Assembly (NCBI GenBank): GCA_017646785.1 | Contig: JAGCLX010000067.1 | Span: 1 to 27,640, forward strand | Source: Alistipes sp. | GTDB lineage: Bacteria; Bacteroidota; Bacteroidia; Bacteroidales; Rikenellaceae | Direction: 5' to 3' | Length of the DNA stretch: 27,640 bases | Part shown: positions 15,733-24,964 of the stretch, piece after piece | Numbering within the stretch: position 1 is the stretch's first letter | How the letters are laid out: every line of letters starts with the position of its first letter | Translations under genes and position numbers: made by a program | The notes under the pieces: generated by a model | Told to the model about the DNA's origin: nothing | The model's database searches: none | The model's input: only the letters and a program-made list of their open reading frames with translations

Positions 15733-17397
15733 CTACTCCATACCCTCAGTGATAGGATCGAATGCCTGTGATGGGTTAGGATTGTTGTTGATAAGTGCCT
15801 TGTTCAAGTCAGTCTCATCCTTAGGAATAGGATATGACCACCATGGAGCACGGCCATTGAGGTTGAAACGTGCATCAACAGGATAGTTAGTACCCTTGTA
15901 TGCAGAGTTGTAACCCTTGTTCAAACGCTTCATATCATACATCTTGATACCCTCACCATAGAACTCAACGCCCTTCTGGAAGATGATCTCATCAACGATA
16001 TCCGTAGTAGGACAGATGTAGTTAGAGTCACGGTTTGCCATGAACTCAACAAGCTTAGTCCAACCTGCGTCGTTACCCTGAGTGTGAGTGATTGCCTCCA
16101 TCTCGATGAAGTACATCTCCTCGCAACGCATCAAAGGAAGTGTAACAGCTGCAGCTGACTTGTACTCTGTACGCTCACCGTTTGCTGGACGGAACTTGAA
16201 GTTTACATAAGGTGCGATAGCATCCCACTCGTCCTTACCCATTGAAGTGTAGGGCTTAAACTCCTCGTAAGTAGTCTTTGGGCCCTTGATCAACTTCTTA
16301 CGGAAGTCTGTGTTAGAAAGACGATCGTAAGTTGTAGAAGCTACACCAAGCTGTGACAATGGAGCATAACCGTAAGATGCCTCGGGTGCCATGTGAGCTG
16401 TGAACTGGAACAAGTTGTTGATAACTGTATCAACAGAGTGCTGCAAGCCCCACATCCATGAAGATGCTGCAACGTTGAAACCGTTAGTTACGCTTGTCCA
16501 CTCAGCCTCAGTCATGATAGCGCCGCCGTGTGCTGTGATAGCCTTGCGAGCGTACTCAGCAGCCAAAGTGTAAGCTGCGTTGCCCTCGGGAAGCTCACCG
16601 CTCAAGCCATCCTCGAAACCACCCAACCAGAGGTATGCACGAGCATAAAGACCGTATACAACAGCAAGGTCTGGGTTAGTGATGGTTGTAGGAACATACT
16701 CTGCCAATGCATCCTCACAGAATGCAAGGTCAGCGAAGATGAAGTTAAACAACTCCTCACGTGTAGCACGAGGATTGTTCTTTGCACCCTCCTCATCGAG
16801 GTTCTCGTCTACGATAGGCACAGTAAGACCTGCTACTGCCAACTGCTCAGTCTCGTAGTTGGGGTTGTTCTCGTTCTCAGCGTAGAGACACTCGAACATA
16901 CGAGCAAGGTCAATGTACAACATAGCACGATAAGCGCGTGCGATACCTGAGTAGTGCTTCAACGTCTCGTTACCCTCAAGAGTCTTGATAAGGTCGTTAC
17001 ATGCCTTGATCTGAGGATAGTAGTTATACCATACGTGTGATGGCATAGCTGAGTTAGAAGCATAACCCCAGCTATATGCTGCAGGGTAGAAACGGTCATA
17101 ACCAGCAGGAAGACCTGTCATCCAACCATTGCTTGTGATAAGACCGCAAGCGTGGTCATTGTAAACACCAACTGAGTGGTAACCGAAGTCTGTGTGCTCC
17201 CAGCCAGATACATAGGTCATCAAACCTGAAGGGATACCCTTCAAAAGGTTCTCAGCTACTACCTCCATCTGACCCGACAAGAGCTGCTCCTCGGTAATCG
17301 CAGACTCCTTGGGGAAAGTCTCGCGAATACAGCCACTAAGCGCAAGAACTGCACCGAGAGAAAGGGCTGTGGTTTTAAATATCTGTGTTAATTTCAT
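15733..17397 (-). CDS. SusD/RagB-family nutrient-binding lipoprotein
   Basis: A 554-residue surface lipoprotein that caps the SusC channel and captures the nutrient. Lipobox LALSGC (Cys23). The alpha-helical TPR-like scaffold is visible in IARAYRAMLYIDLARMFE, LAVVYGLYARAYLWLGGFED and AAEYARKAITAHGG. The C-terminal segment DEIIFQKGVEFYGEGIKMYD followed by RLNKG is the conserved RagB/SusD end region. Aromatic residues in the first third (GYDRFYPAAYSWGYAS) may line the binding site. It lies 22 bp after the SusC stop and 13 bp before the SusE-like gene. The neighbouring enzymes are proteases rather than glycosidases, so peptides are as likely as glycans as cargo. Confidence 0.95.
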   Translation of the reverse strand: MKLTQIFKTTALSLGAVLALSGCIRETFPKESAITEEQLLSGQMEVVAENLLKGIPSGLMTYVSGWEHTDFGYHSVGVYNDHACGLITSNGWMTGLPAGYDRFYPAAYSWGYASNSAMPSHVWYNYYPQIKACNDLIKTLEGNETLKHYSGIARAYRAMLYIDLARMFECLYAENENNPNYETEQLAVAGLTVPIVDENLDEEGAKNNPRATREELFNFIFADLAFCEDALAEYVPTTITNPDLAVVYGLYARAYLWLGGFEDGLSGELPEGNAAYTLAAEYARKAITAHGGAIMTEAEWTSVTNGFNVAASSWMWGLQHSVDTVINNLFQFTAHMAPEASYGYAPLSQLGVASTTYDRLSNTDFRKKLIKGPKTTYEEFKPYTSMGKDEWDAIAPYVNFKFRPANGERTEYKSAAAVTLPLMRCEEMYFIEMEAITHTQGNDAGWTKLVEFMANRDSNYICPTTDIVDEIIFQKGVEFYGEGIKMYDMKRLNKGYNSAYKGTNYPVDARFNLNGRAPWWSYPIPKDETDLNKALINNNPNPSQAFDPITEGME

Positions 17398-17419
17398 AGT
17401 CTTATACCTTATATATAAA

Positions 17420-20400
17420 TTAGAATGTCAAGGTTACACCGCCTGAGATTGTACGGATAGGAGCATAGTAGTTGTTTGAACCACCGCGAGGATCGAGACC
17501 CTTACGCTTTGACCAGTACCATACGTTATCGCAAGCTACGTAAACTCGCAAGTTCTGGATATGACCCTTCCACCACTTTGCTGGGAAGTTATAACCAGCG
17601 TTGATGTTAGAGATATTCAAGTAGTTAGAGCTGATGATGAAACGATCTGATGTAGATGTTGTATACTGATCGTTCAACTGGAAGCGAGGAATGTTAGAAT
17701 CCTTATTCTCAGGAGTCCATGCATCCATCAAGTCGAGGTGGTAGTTCTTACCAGCAGTCGCAGATGTAGGAGATGACATATAACCAGCATAAGCACCATC
17801 ATAAGTGTAACCACCAAGCTGATAATCAAATGCGATAGAGAAGTCGAAACCGTATGCGAACAATGATGTGCCGAAGCCACCGAATACAGGAGCCATAGCG
17901 CACTGCAAGAGCTTCCATGAGTATGGATCACCTGATACGTTAGAGTAGTCAGTTGTAGTTGTCCACTCACCACCGATAGGCTCACCAGTAACCTCGTCAA
18001 CCTCCTCATACTCGAACCAATTCCACATAGACTCACCAGTGTTAGGATCTACGCCTGCGTATGTAGGCATGAGGTATGTGTTCAAAGAGAGGCCCTCAGC
18101 AAGGAATGTAGAACCAGAGATGAAACCAGAGTGGCCATCGATAGTACGGTCCTTACGAGACTCAGGCAACTTCAAGACCTTATTCTTAACGAATGTGAAG
18201 TTAGCGTTTGCAGACCAAACAACGTCACGTGTACGGATGATATCACCGTTCAAAACGATCTCGACACCGCTGTTAGCCATATCACCGATGTTGTCATAGT
18301 ATGAAGTATAACCCAAAGATGGAGTTACAGGCACTGAGAACAACATATCGGTAGTCTTACGGTAGAAGTAGTCAACGCTACCGCTCAAGCGATCGTTCCA
18401 CAAACCGAACTCAACACCGAGGTTAAGGTTAGAGTTAGTCTCCCAAGTGATGTTAGGATTACCCTTACGGCCGAATGATACTGATACACCACCGTTACCA
18501 TCGTTAGCGATAGTATAAAGGTCAGTATACATATATGAACCGATGTTATCGTTACCCTGTGAACCGAGAGATGCCTTAACCTTCAACATGTTGAACTCAG
18601 GAACGTTGAACCATGACTCACGGTTGAGGATCCAAGCAGCACCTACTGACCAGAAGTTACCCCAACGGTGATCTGGGTGGAAGCGTGATGAAGCATCACG
18701 ACGATAAGATGCAGATGCGAAGATACGACCATCGTACTCGTACATAGCACGGAAGAAGTAACCCTCGTTTACATACTCACCGAATGAAGAGCTTGCTGAA
18801 GACATATCAACAACAGCACCTGCGAGCTCGAGGTTGTCTGTTGAGAAGATGTTAGACTTAGAAGCGCCCAAAGAGTAAGAACGCAAGTTGTAAGTCTCGT
18901 GACCGAGCAACAAGTCGATGTGGTGCTCCTCGTTTGCACCGAATGACTTAGAGTAAGTCAACAACTGCTGCAAGTTGTGGTTGTATGAACGACCGTGAGA
19001 CTTAGAAAGCACACCCTTGTTAGCTACGAACTGACCGTAGTATGGGTTACGCATTGTTGTAGAACGAGTCTCATCGATTGTAACCGAACCGTTCAAAGTA
19101 AGCTTAAGACCATCGTAGAGGATGAAATCAGCGAAACCGCTTACAGAGAATGCGTTACCCTCTGAGTTAGCCTCATCCAACCAGATGTTCTGCAATGGGT
19201 TAGACTGTGAACCAGAGAAGCGTGTAAGACCCCAAACTGAACCGTCACCAGAGTCATACATGTTCCAACCATACTGGTCCTTCATGATCTCACCCTTGCC
19301 GTCACGGATGAAGACAGGATAGATAGGAGCTGTATCAGCAACTGCAGAGAATACGTCGGCAGTATCACCAGAACCCTCTGAGTTAGAAGATGCACCATTC
19401 CAGTTGAAGTTTGTGTAGCTCATGTTACCACCAATCTTCAACCACTTCTTAGCCTGGTAGTCAGCACGCAAACGTGCAGTGTAACGATACATATCAGAAC
19501 CATCAGTAATACCCTTGTTGTTCAAGTAACCGAATGATGCGAAGAAGTTAGACTTCTCAGATGCAGCAGCTACTGAAAGGTTATACTCCTGACGGAATGA
19601 AGGATCGTACAACTCATCGTACCAGTCGTCGGGCTGAACTGTATACTCCTGACCCTTGTAAGTGAACTTACGACCGAGCTCAGCGTTGGGGTTCAACTTA
19701 CCATTAGCACCGATAAGTGTCTGACCAGCGGGAAGAGTATAAACATTGTAACCAAGACCACCTGACTCGTTAGAAGCTACGTTTGCTGCAGCCATGTTGT
19801 GAGCTGTAGTTGCGTCGTTAGACTGCAAGTAGTAGTTCTTCATTGCCATGTAGTGCATCTCATAGTACTGACCGGGATCGCGAGTGTAGTCATACAACTG
19901 ACGTGCAGATGCGTTAACACCCCACTTAGCGTCGAAGTTGATACGAGCGTCACCAGCCTTAGCACGCTTAGTAGTAACCATGATAACACCGTTAGCACCA
20001 CGAGCACCATAAAGTGCGTTAGATGCAGCATCCTTCAAGACGGTCATTGTCTCGATATCAGCCATGTTAAGGTTGTTAAGGTCACCCTCATAAGGCACAC
20101 CATCAACTACCCACAATGGGTCGTTACCTGCGTTGATAGAACCGATACCGCGGATACGGATAGTAGGCTCTGAACCAAGCGAACCTGAACCCTGTGAAGT
20201 CTGAAGACCTGCAACCTTACCTGAAAGGGCGTTAGCTACAGATGATGACTGAGTCTTTACGAGCTCATCAGACTTGATTGTTGAAGCAGAACCAGTGAAG
20301 GCCTCCTTCTTTGCAACACCGAACGCCTGTACGACAACCTCCTCGATCTGCTCTGAGTCAGGAACGAGAGTGACGTCAACAACAGTACGACCAGCAACAG

Positions 20401-20656
20401 CAACTGTCTGCGTCTGGTATCCCAAGTAAGAGACAACCAGGTTAGCATCAGCAGATGCCGCAATCTCAAAACAACCGGCAAGGTCAGTTGATGTGCCTCG
20501 GGTAGTACCCTCGACAACAACCGCTGCTCCGATGACTGGAGTACCAGTCTCATCGGTCACTGTACCGGTAACACGCTGACCTTGAGCAAATGCGCCGAAG
20601 CAGCCCAAGAGCAGAGTTGCAACCATTGATAGTACAACTTTTTTAACCATAAGCAT
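17420..20656 (-). CDS. SusC/RagA-family TonB-linked outer-membrane transporter
   Basis: A 1078-residue TonB-dependent importer. A signal peptide (MVKKVVLSMVATLLLGCFGA, ending AFAQ) is followed by a carboxypeptidase-regulatory-like domain at about 28-105 (VTGTVTDETGTPVIGAAVVV, then YLGYQTQTV). Next come a TonB-box-like EEVVVQAFGV and the SusC plug with GKVAGLQTSQGSG, IRIRGIGSINAGNDPLWVVD and DAASNALYGARGANGVIMVT. The rest is the beta-barrel, ending in aromatic-rich RTISGGVTLTF. It is first in the operon and has an optimal promoter about 130 nt upstream. An in-frame second ATG at 20650 gives the more usual MVKK start. No regulator gene lies beside it. Confidence 0.96.
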   Translation of the reverse strand: MLMVKKVVLSMVATLLLGCFGAFAQGQRVTGTVTDETGTPVIGAAVVVEGTTRGTSTDLAGCFEIAASADANLVVSYLGYQTQTVAVAGRTVVDVTLVPDSEQIEEVVVQAFGVAKKEAFTGSASTIKSDELVKTQSSSVANALSGKVAGLQTSQGSGSLGSEPTIRIRGIGSINAGNDPLWVVDGVPYEGDLNNLNMADIETMTVLKDAASNALYGARGANGVIMVTTKRAKAGDARINFDAKWGVNASARQLYDYTRDPGQYYEMHYMAMKNYYLQSNDATTAHNMAAANVASNESGGLGYNVYTLPAGQTLIGANGKLNPNAELGRKFTYKGQEYTVQPDDWYDELYDPSFRQEYNLSVAAASEKSNFFASFGYLNNKGITDGSDMYRYTARLRADYQAKKWLKIGGNMSYTNFNWNGASSNSEGSGDTADVFSAVADTAPIYPVFIRDGKGEIMKDQYGWNMYDSGDGSVWGLTRFSGSQSNPLQNIWLDEANSEGNAFSVSGFADFILYDGLKLTLNGSVTIDETRSTTMRNPYYGQFVANKGVLSKSHGRSYNHNLQQLLTYSKSFGANEEHHIDLLLGHETYNLRSYSLGASKSNIFSTDNLELAGAVVDMSSASSSFGEYVNEGYFFRAMYEYDGRIFASASYRRDASSRFHPDHRWGNFWSVGAAWILNRESWFNVPEFNMLKVKASLGSQGNDNIGSYMYTDLYTIANDGNGGVSVSFGRKGNPNITWETNSNLNLGVEFGLWNDRLSGSVDYFYRKTTDMLFSVPVTPSLGYTSYYDNIGDMANSGVEIVLNGDIIRTRDVVWSANANFTFVKNKVLKLPESRKDRTIDGHSGFISGSTFLAEGLSLNTYLMPTYAGVDPNTGESMWNWFEYEEVDEVTGEPIGGEWTTTTDYSNVSGDPYSWKLLQCAMAPVFGGFGTSLFAYGFDFSIAFDYQLGGYTYDGAYAGYMSSPTSATAGKNYHLDLMDAWTPENKDSNIPRFQLNDQYTTSTSDRFIISSNYLNISNINAGYNFPAKWWKGHIQNLRVYVACDNVWYWSKRKGLDPRGGSNNYYAPIRTISGGVTLTF

Positions 20657-20792
20657 TAGTTTTAATAAAAAAATTTGTATAAAGTTATAAAGTTTTGTCT
20701 TAATACCTTACCCCCTTCCACGCTCACACTCAGCAACCTAATCGGCGCATAAGCTAACCGAGTAGACACACTTTGGGCATAAAGTTAATGCA

Positions 20793-20823
20793 CAAAGATA
20801 ATCTTTATAATTGAAATAGCAAA
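20793..20823 (-). promoter_or_regulatory. Promoter of the susC operon (-33/-7)
   Basis: On the minus strand, TTTG (20820-20823), 19 bp, then TATCTTTG (20793-20800): a full match to the Bacteroidetes consensus with ideal spacing. It leaves a leader of about 130 nt, long enough to hold post-transcriptional control. Confidence 0.82.
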
Positions 20824-21067
20824 AAATCTCAACTCTTTTTTCTACTAAAAGATATCCTTTTTTTATGCACGAAACCGCCACTCGACTTGAAACAAGAACA
20901 ATGCTTGGTCAATATCACAACTAAACAGCGCTTTTTATAAACCAAATCACTCGCAAAAATAACAAAATAGATAAATATGCATTATGCACATTTTACAACA
21001 CCCACATCCCGCGAAAAATTTTTATGTTAAAAGAATAACAGGACTATTGCAGATAGAAAAAATTTAT

Positions 21068-21100
21068 TATATTTGCATCCGAATTTGCACAAAGTGTGCA
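21068..21100 (+). promoter_or_regulatory. Promoter of the Oar-like receptor operon with downstream palindrome
   Basis: The -7 box TATATTTG (21068-21075) has a partial -33 (ATTG at 21046-21049, 18 bp spacing). Around the expected transcription start lies TGCACA-AAG-TGTGCA (21086-21100), a perfect 6-bp inverted repeat that could bind a dimeric repressor or form a 5' hairpin. The box is well supported; the operator idea is inference. Confidence 0.6.
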
Positions 21101-21151
21101 CGACCTAAATTTCTAACCTGACACATAAATAGTGTCCCTAAAATCCTAACT

Positions 21152-24100
21152 ATGAAGCGATTGCTTTTTACCGTCGCCCTGCTTCTTGTCGTAGCAGTGG
21201 CGAGTGCTCAGGTTACCACCTCATCAGTGCGAGGAACCGTAACCGCTAACGACAAACCCATTGCGGGCGCAGCTGTAGTTGCGCGACACCAGCCCTCAGG
21301 CTCGGTCTATGGCGTATGCACAAACGCCGACGGTCACTACGCTATAAATGGTATGCGCGTGGGAGGCCCATACACTTTCGAATTTAGTTTTCTCGGTTAT
21401 AAAACTCAACAGCACACCGTGGCAGAATTGCACGTCGGTGAGGCACTCAACATCGATGTCGCACTCAACGAGGATTTCGAGGTCATTGACGAGATTACCG
21501 TAGTCCACACCAACCATGATGCGCGCACAGAGAATTTCAACGAGATAGAGATGGCGAGCATCCCCACCATCGACCGCTCGATATACGACCTCACAAAGTT
21601 GATGTCCTCGGCAGTTAGCCCTGGTGCTGGCGGCATCGTCCTCGGCGGACAGAGCACACGCTACAACGCCTTCACCATCGACGGCACATCCTCAGCCGAC
21701 ATCTACGGACTCGGCACTACGGGCATGACAGGCTCGCTCACACGCGCCAACCCCATTCCTATCGACGCCATCCGCGAGGTGGAAATATCAACATCGACCG
21801 TAGACCTCCGCGAGAGTGGCTTTACTGGTGGTAGCATCAATGCCGTCACACGCTCGGGCGACAATAACTTCAGTGGCTCGGCATACACCTACTTCAATAA
21901 CGAATCTTTCTGGGGTACTACACCAGGTAAAAATATCGAAAACCGCACTAAGCTCTCGGAGCAGATTACCAATATCTATGGTGTGACGCTTGGAGGTCCC
22001 ATCATCAAGGACAAACTACACTTCTTCGTAGCTGGAGAGTTCAACCGCAGCCTCACCCCCTCATCACACTACCCCGGTAGTGGCACTTCAGCCATTACAC
22101 TCGACGAGGCACGAGCAATCTCAGAGCGATACAAGGAGCTTACGGGCTACGACGGTGGCGGTTATGGCGAGAGTAAAATTCTCGAAATCACAGGCTCGGC
22201 AGTTGCGCGCCTCGACTGGAACATCAACAAGAGCAACCACCTCTCGTTGCGCTACAACATGCTCTATGCCGATGCCGATGCAGGTTCAAACACCGCACAA
22301 GCCTTCTACTTCACTGGCTCGGAGTACACCAACATCAACCGCACACACTCGCTTGTAACGGAGCTTAACACATCGAAGGATTGGGGCTCTAATGCCATGC
22401 GCCTCGGCTACACACGCCTTGAGGATGGACGACTTACGCCCGAGAGTCTTCCCGCTGTGATTATCAACGGTTTGGGCGAGAAGGGCAACGGCTCGGCAAC
22501 CATCGGCACAAGCCCCTATTCGGGCTGCAACATGCTCAAGCAGGATGTCTATATATTTGGCGATGACGTAACACTAAACCTCGGCAAGCACATGCTCTCG
22601 TTCGGCACTTCGAATGAGGTGTATCGCGCCGACAACCTATACCTCGCCAACGCACGCGGCACATATACATACTCATCCCTCGAGGACTTCTTGGCCGACA
22701 ACGCCACGCAGTATGCCTACGGATACTTTGCAAGTGGCGAGAAGAACCCTCCAATGACCATGGGTCAGTTCGCCATCTATGTGCAGGACGACTACAAGGC
22801 ATCCTCAAGTTTAGCACTCACCTATGGCTTGCGCGCCGACATACCCGTGATGTTTGACACCCCCGTGGCAAATGAGTCATTCAACAGTGGCTACTTCGCC
22901 AAGCATGGAACAGCAACGGGCGACATACCTCGCGTGCAGATACTCCTATCGCCTCGCGTGGGCATTGAGTGGACAAGCCACGACAACCTATGGAACGTAC
23001 ACGGTAGCGCGGGTATATACACCGGTCGCATACCCTTCGTGTGGCTCTCAAACTGCTATCAGAACACCGGTCTTCGCTCTGTTGGCGTCACCGTGACCAA
23101 CCCCGCCGAGACGCCCAAGTTCAGCCTCAACCCCGAGAGCGTGGGCATAGCGAGCAACCCCTCTATCGACCTTGTGGACAGCAACTTCCGCTATCCGCAG
23201 GTATTCCGCGTAGCCGCAGGAGGAACACTCAACCTATCAGCCTTGAAGCTATCGGTGGATGCCGACTACACCAAGGGACTCAACAACATATTCGTCGAGA
23301 ACCTTGTTGCAGAGGACAACGGTCAAAGGTTGTATGTAGGAGGTGATAATAGCTCTAAATCAGCGACATACTACAACGCTGTGACATCGGACTACGCAGC
23401 CGTATACCGCTTGAGCAACACACAGCGTGGCTACTCGTGGTCGGTAACGGCACGCGCCGAGTACAGCTTCATGTATGACCTTGCAGGCCTAAAACTTGCT
23501 GCAGCATATACATTCGCTCAGTCAAAGAGCGTCAACGACGGCATCTCGGCTCAAGCATCGTCAAACTGGGGCCGCACATACACCGTCGACAGCAACGACC
23601 CTCAGCTCAGCAACTCGCTCTATGAGTTCCCACACAAGGTGGTGGCATCAATATCATATAGCAAGAGGTATGGTCTGTTTGGCACCAATGTAATGTTGCT
23701 TTATAACGGTTACTCTGGTGAGCACTACTCACTCACATACGCCAAGGGCAAAGTGGATGTTAATGGCGATAGCTATCGTGGCAACTCACTGATATACATA
23801 CCTACAGAGGCAGAGATAAGCACCATACTTTGGGCTGACGACACTTCAGCAGCGGCGTTCAACGACTACATCAAAGCAGATAAATATCTCCAATCACACC
23901 GCGGTGAGTTTGCCGAGCGCAACTCGCACTCACTACCCTTTGTGAACCGCCTCGACCTACATATCGCACAGGCGTTCTACTTCAATAAGAGTCAGCACTC
24001 TGCAAGCAACCGCGACCAGCGCATAGAGCTCTCGCTCGACGTCATCAACCTCACCAACCTACTCTCTCGCTCATGGGGTCTTTCGTACCGCGTATCAAAC

Positions 24101-24247
24101 TGGGCGCTATCCCCCGTGACCGTGACAGAGCTAAAGGAGGTGGAGGGAGGCTATCGCCCCGTGTATAAGTTCAACGGCGCAAGCTACACCATCAACGACC
24201 TCGCCTCACGCTGGCACATGCAGCTCGGTATTAGAGTGGTATTCTAA
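21152..24247 (+). CDS. Oar-like TonB-dependent receptor
   Basis: A 1031-residue outer-membrane protein with signal peptide MKRLLFTVALLLVVAVASAQ. A carboxypeptidase-regulatory-like beta domain lies at about 25-110 (VRGTVTANDKPIAGAAVVAR, then FSFLGYKTQQHTV). The plug has LGGQSTRYNAFTIDGTSSAD and STVDLRESGFTGGSINAVTR. The barrel shows YGVTLGGPIIKDKLHFFVAG and SLDVINLTNLLSRSWG, and the last residue is Phe (IRVVF), as usual for barrel insertion. This layout is that of the Oar (OmpA-related) group rather than SusC, and no SusD partner follows. The C-terminal neighbour is a HAD phosphatase 5 bp downstream, in the same transcript. The substrate is not evident. Confidence 0.92.
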   Translation: MKRLLFTVALLLVVAVASAQVTTSSVRGTVTANDKPIAGAAVVARHQPSGSVYGVCTNADGHYAINGMRVGGPYTFEFSFLGYKTQQHTVAELHVGEALNIDVALNEDFEVIDEITVVHTNHDARTENFNEIEMASIPTIDRSIYDLTKLMSSAVSPGAGGIVLGGQSTRYNAFTIDGTSSADIYGLGTTGMTGSLTRANPIPIDAIREVEISTSTVDLRESGFTGGSINAVTRSGDNNFSGSAYTYFNNESFWGTTPGKNIENRTKLSEQITNIYGVTLGGPIIKDKLHFFVAGEFNRSLTPSSHYPGSGTSAITLDEARAISERYKELTGYDGGGYGESKILEITGSAVARLDWNINKSNHLSLRYNMLYADADAGSNTAQAFYFTGSEYTNINRTHSLVTELNTSKDWGSNAMRLGYTRLEDGRLTPESLPAVIINGLGEKGNGSATIGTSPYSGCNMLKQDVYIFGDDVTLNLGKHMLSFGTSNEVYRADNLYLANARGTYTYSSLEDFLADNATQYAYGYFASGEKNPPMTMGQFAIYVQDDYKASSSLALTYGLRADIPVMFDTPVANESFNSGYFAKHGTATGDIPRVQILLSPRVGIEWTSHDNLWNVHGSAGIYTGRIPFVWLSNCYQNTGLRSVGVTVTNPAETPKFSLNPESVGIASNPSIDLVDSNFRYPQVFRVAAGGTLNLSALKLSVDADYTKGLNNIFVENLVAEDNGQRLYVGGDNSSKSATYYNAVTSDYAAVYRLSNTQRGYSWSVTARAEYSFMYDLAGLKLAAAYTFAQSKSVNDGISAQASSNWGRTYTVDSNDPQLSNSLYEFPHKVVASISYSKRYGLFGTNVMLLYNGYSGEHYSLTYAKGKVDVNGDSYRGNSLIYIPTEAEISTILWADDTSAAAFNDYIKADKYLQSHRGEFAERNSHSLPFVNRLDLHIAQAFYFNKSQHSASNRDQRIELSLDVINLTNLLSRSWGLSYRVSNWALSPVTVTELKEVEGGYRPVYKFNGASYTINDLASRWHMQLGIRVVF

Positions 24248-24252
24248 GAGTT

Positions 24253-24900
24253 ATGAAGACAAAGGTTATCATATTCGACTTCGACGGCACTCTATGCGAC
24301 ACGCGCAGTAACATCATCGTCGCCTTTCGCGCCACGATGGAGGCTCTAAGCCTTGACATGCGTGACGAGGCTACATGCGGTGCTACGATAGGCCTTACGC
24401 TGCGCGATGGTTTCAAGAGCATGTACCCCACTCTTGACGACGCGGCTATCGACACATGTGTAGACACCTACCGACAGATATTCGCTGAGCGCAGAGAGGA
24501 GCTCATGCCAGAGCTATTCCCAGGTGTAGCACAGACAATCAAGGAGTTGTGCGAGCAAGGCTATCGACTCACCATCGCATCATCCCGCCTCACCGACTCA
24601 CTCATCCTCTTCATGCGCCACCACGACATAGAGCAACACTTCGAGTATGTCGTGGGTGCCGATAGCGTAGAAAATCATAAACCTCATCCCGAACCGGTGC
24701 TCAAAACACTCTCTGCGCTTAGCATAGAGCCATCCGACGCACTCGTCGTAGGCGATATGCCCGTAGACATAACCATGGCACATAATGCAAAAGTAAGGGC
24801 TGTAGGCGTATCGTATGGCAATGCCTCATATCAGGAGCTTGAGACGGCCAAAGCAGACTGGATAATTGATGACATAACGAAGTTGCTCGACATAGTATAG
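24253..24900 (+). CDS. HAD-superfamily phosphatase (phosphoglycolate-phosphatase-like)
   Basis: A 215-residue cytoplasmic HAD hydrolase. Motif I is FDFDGTLCDT with nucleophile Asp9 and general acid Asp11. Motif II Ser is in IASSRL, motif III Lys in ENHKPHPEP, and motif IV is VVGDMPVDITMA. The helical cap lies between motifs I and II (about 17-85), as in Gph/beta-phosphoglucomutase/pyrophosphatase-type enzymes. The cap sequence does not let me choose the substrate; phosphoglycolate, sugar phosphates or pyrophosphate (PpaX-like) are all possible. It is the last gene of the receptor operon and ends at a strong hairpin. Confidence 0.9.
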   Translation: MKTKVIIFDFDGTLCDTRSNIIVAFRATMEALSLDMRDEATCGATIGLTLRDGFKSMYPTLDDAAIDTCVDTYRQIFAERREELMPELFPGVAQTIKELCEQGYRLTIASSRLTDSLILFMRHHDIEQHFEYVVGADSVENHKPHPEPVLKTLSALSIEPSDALVVGDMPVDITMAHNAKVRAVGVSYGNASYQELETAKADWIIDDITKLLDIV

Positions 24901-24905
24901 AGATA

Positions 24906-24935
24906 GAGGGTTGGCTAAGCAAATAGCCAACCCTC
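24906..24935. terminator. Hairpin terminator between the convergent HAD and DUF819 genes
   Basis: An 11-bp perfect stem GAGGGTTGGCT/AGCCAACCCTC with an 8-nt loop, 5 bp after the HAD stop. There is no strong T tract directly after it, but a second AT-rich palindrome (TAACATA-CAA-TATGTTA, 24951-24967) followed by TAATTTTT lies at the 3' end of the DUF819 gene and may complete termination on the plus strand. Confidence 0.75.
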
Positions 24936-24964
24936 ATCATATTAAGTCAATAACATACAATATG

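Larger units (their letters stand above)
20657..21151. other. Divergent 495-bp control region between the SusC and Oar-like receptor genes
   Basis: Contains the two divergent promoters described separately, the long (about 130-nt) SusC leader, the downstream palindrome of the receptor promoter, and a central AT-rich stretch of about 200 bp (20830-21040) in which I see no gene, repeat or recognisable RNA. The leader has several short complementary pieces but no known riboswitch that I can identify. Confidence 0.6.

Noticed and set aside
20657..20792. Riboswitch in the long SusC leader
   Set aside because: Some short complementary pieces exist, but none of the conserved motifs of TPP, cobalamin, SAM or other known classes is visible.
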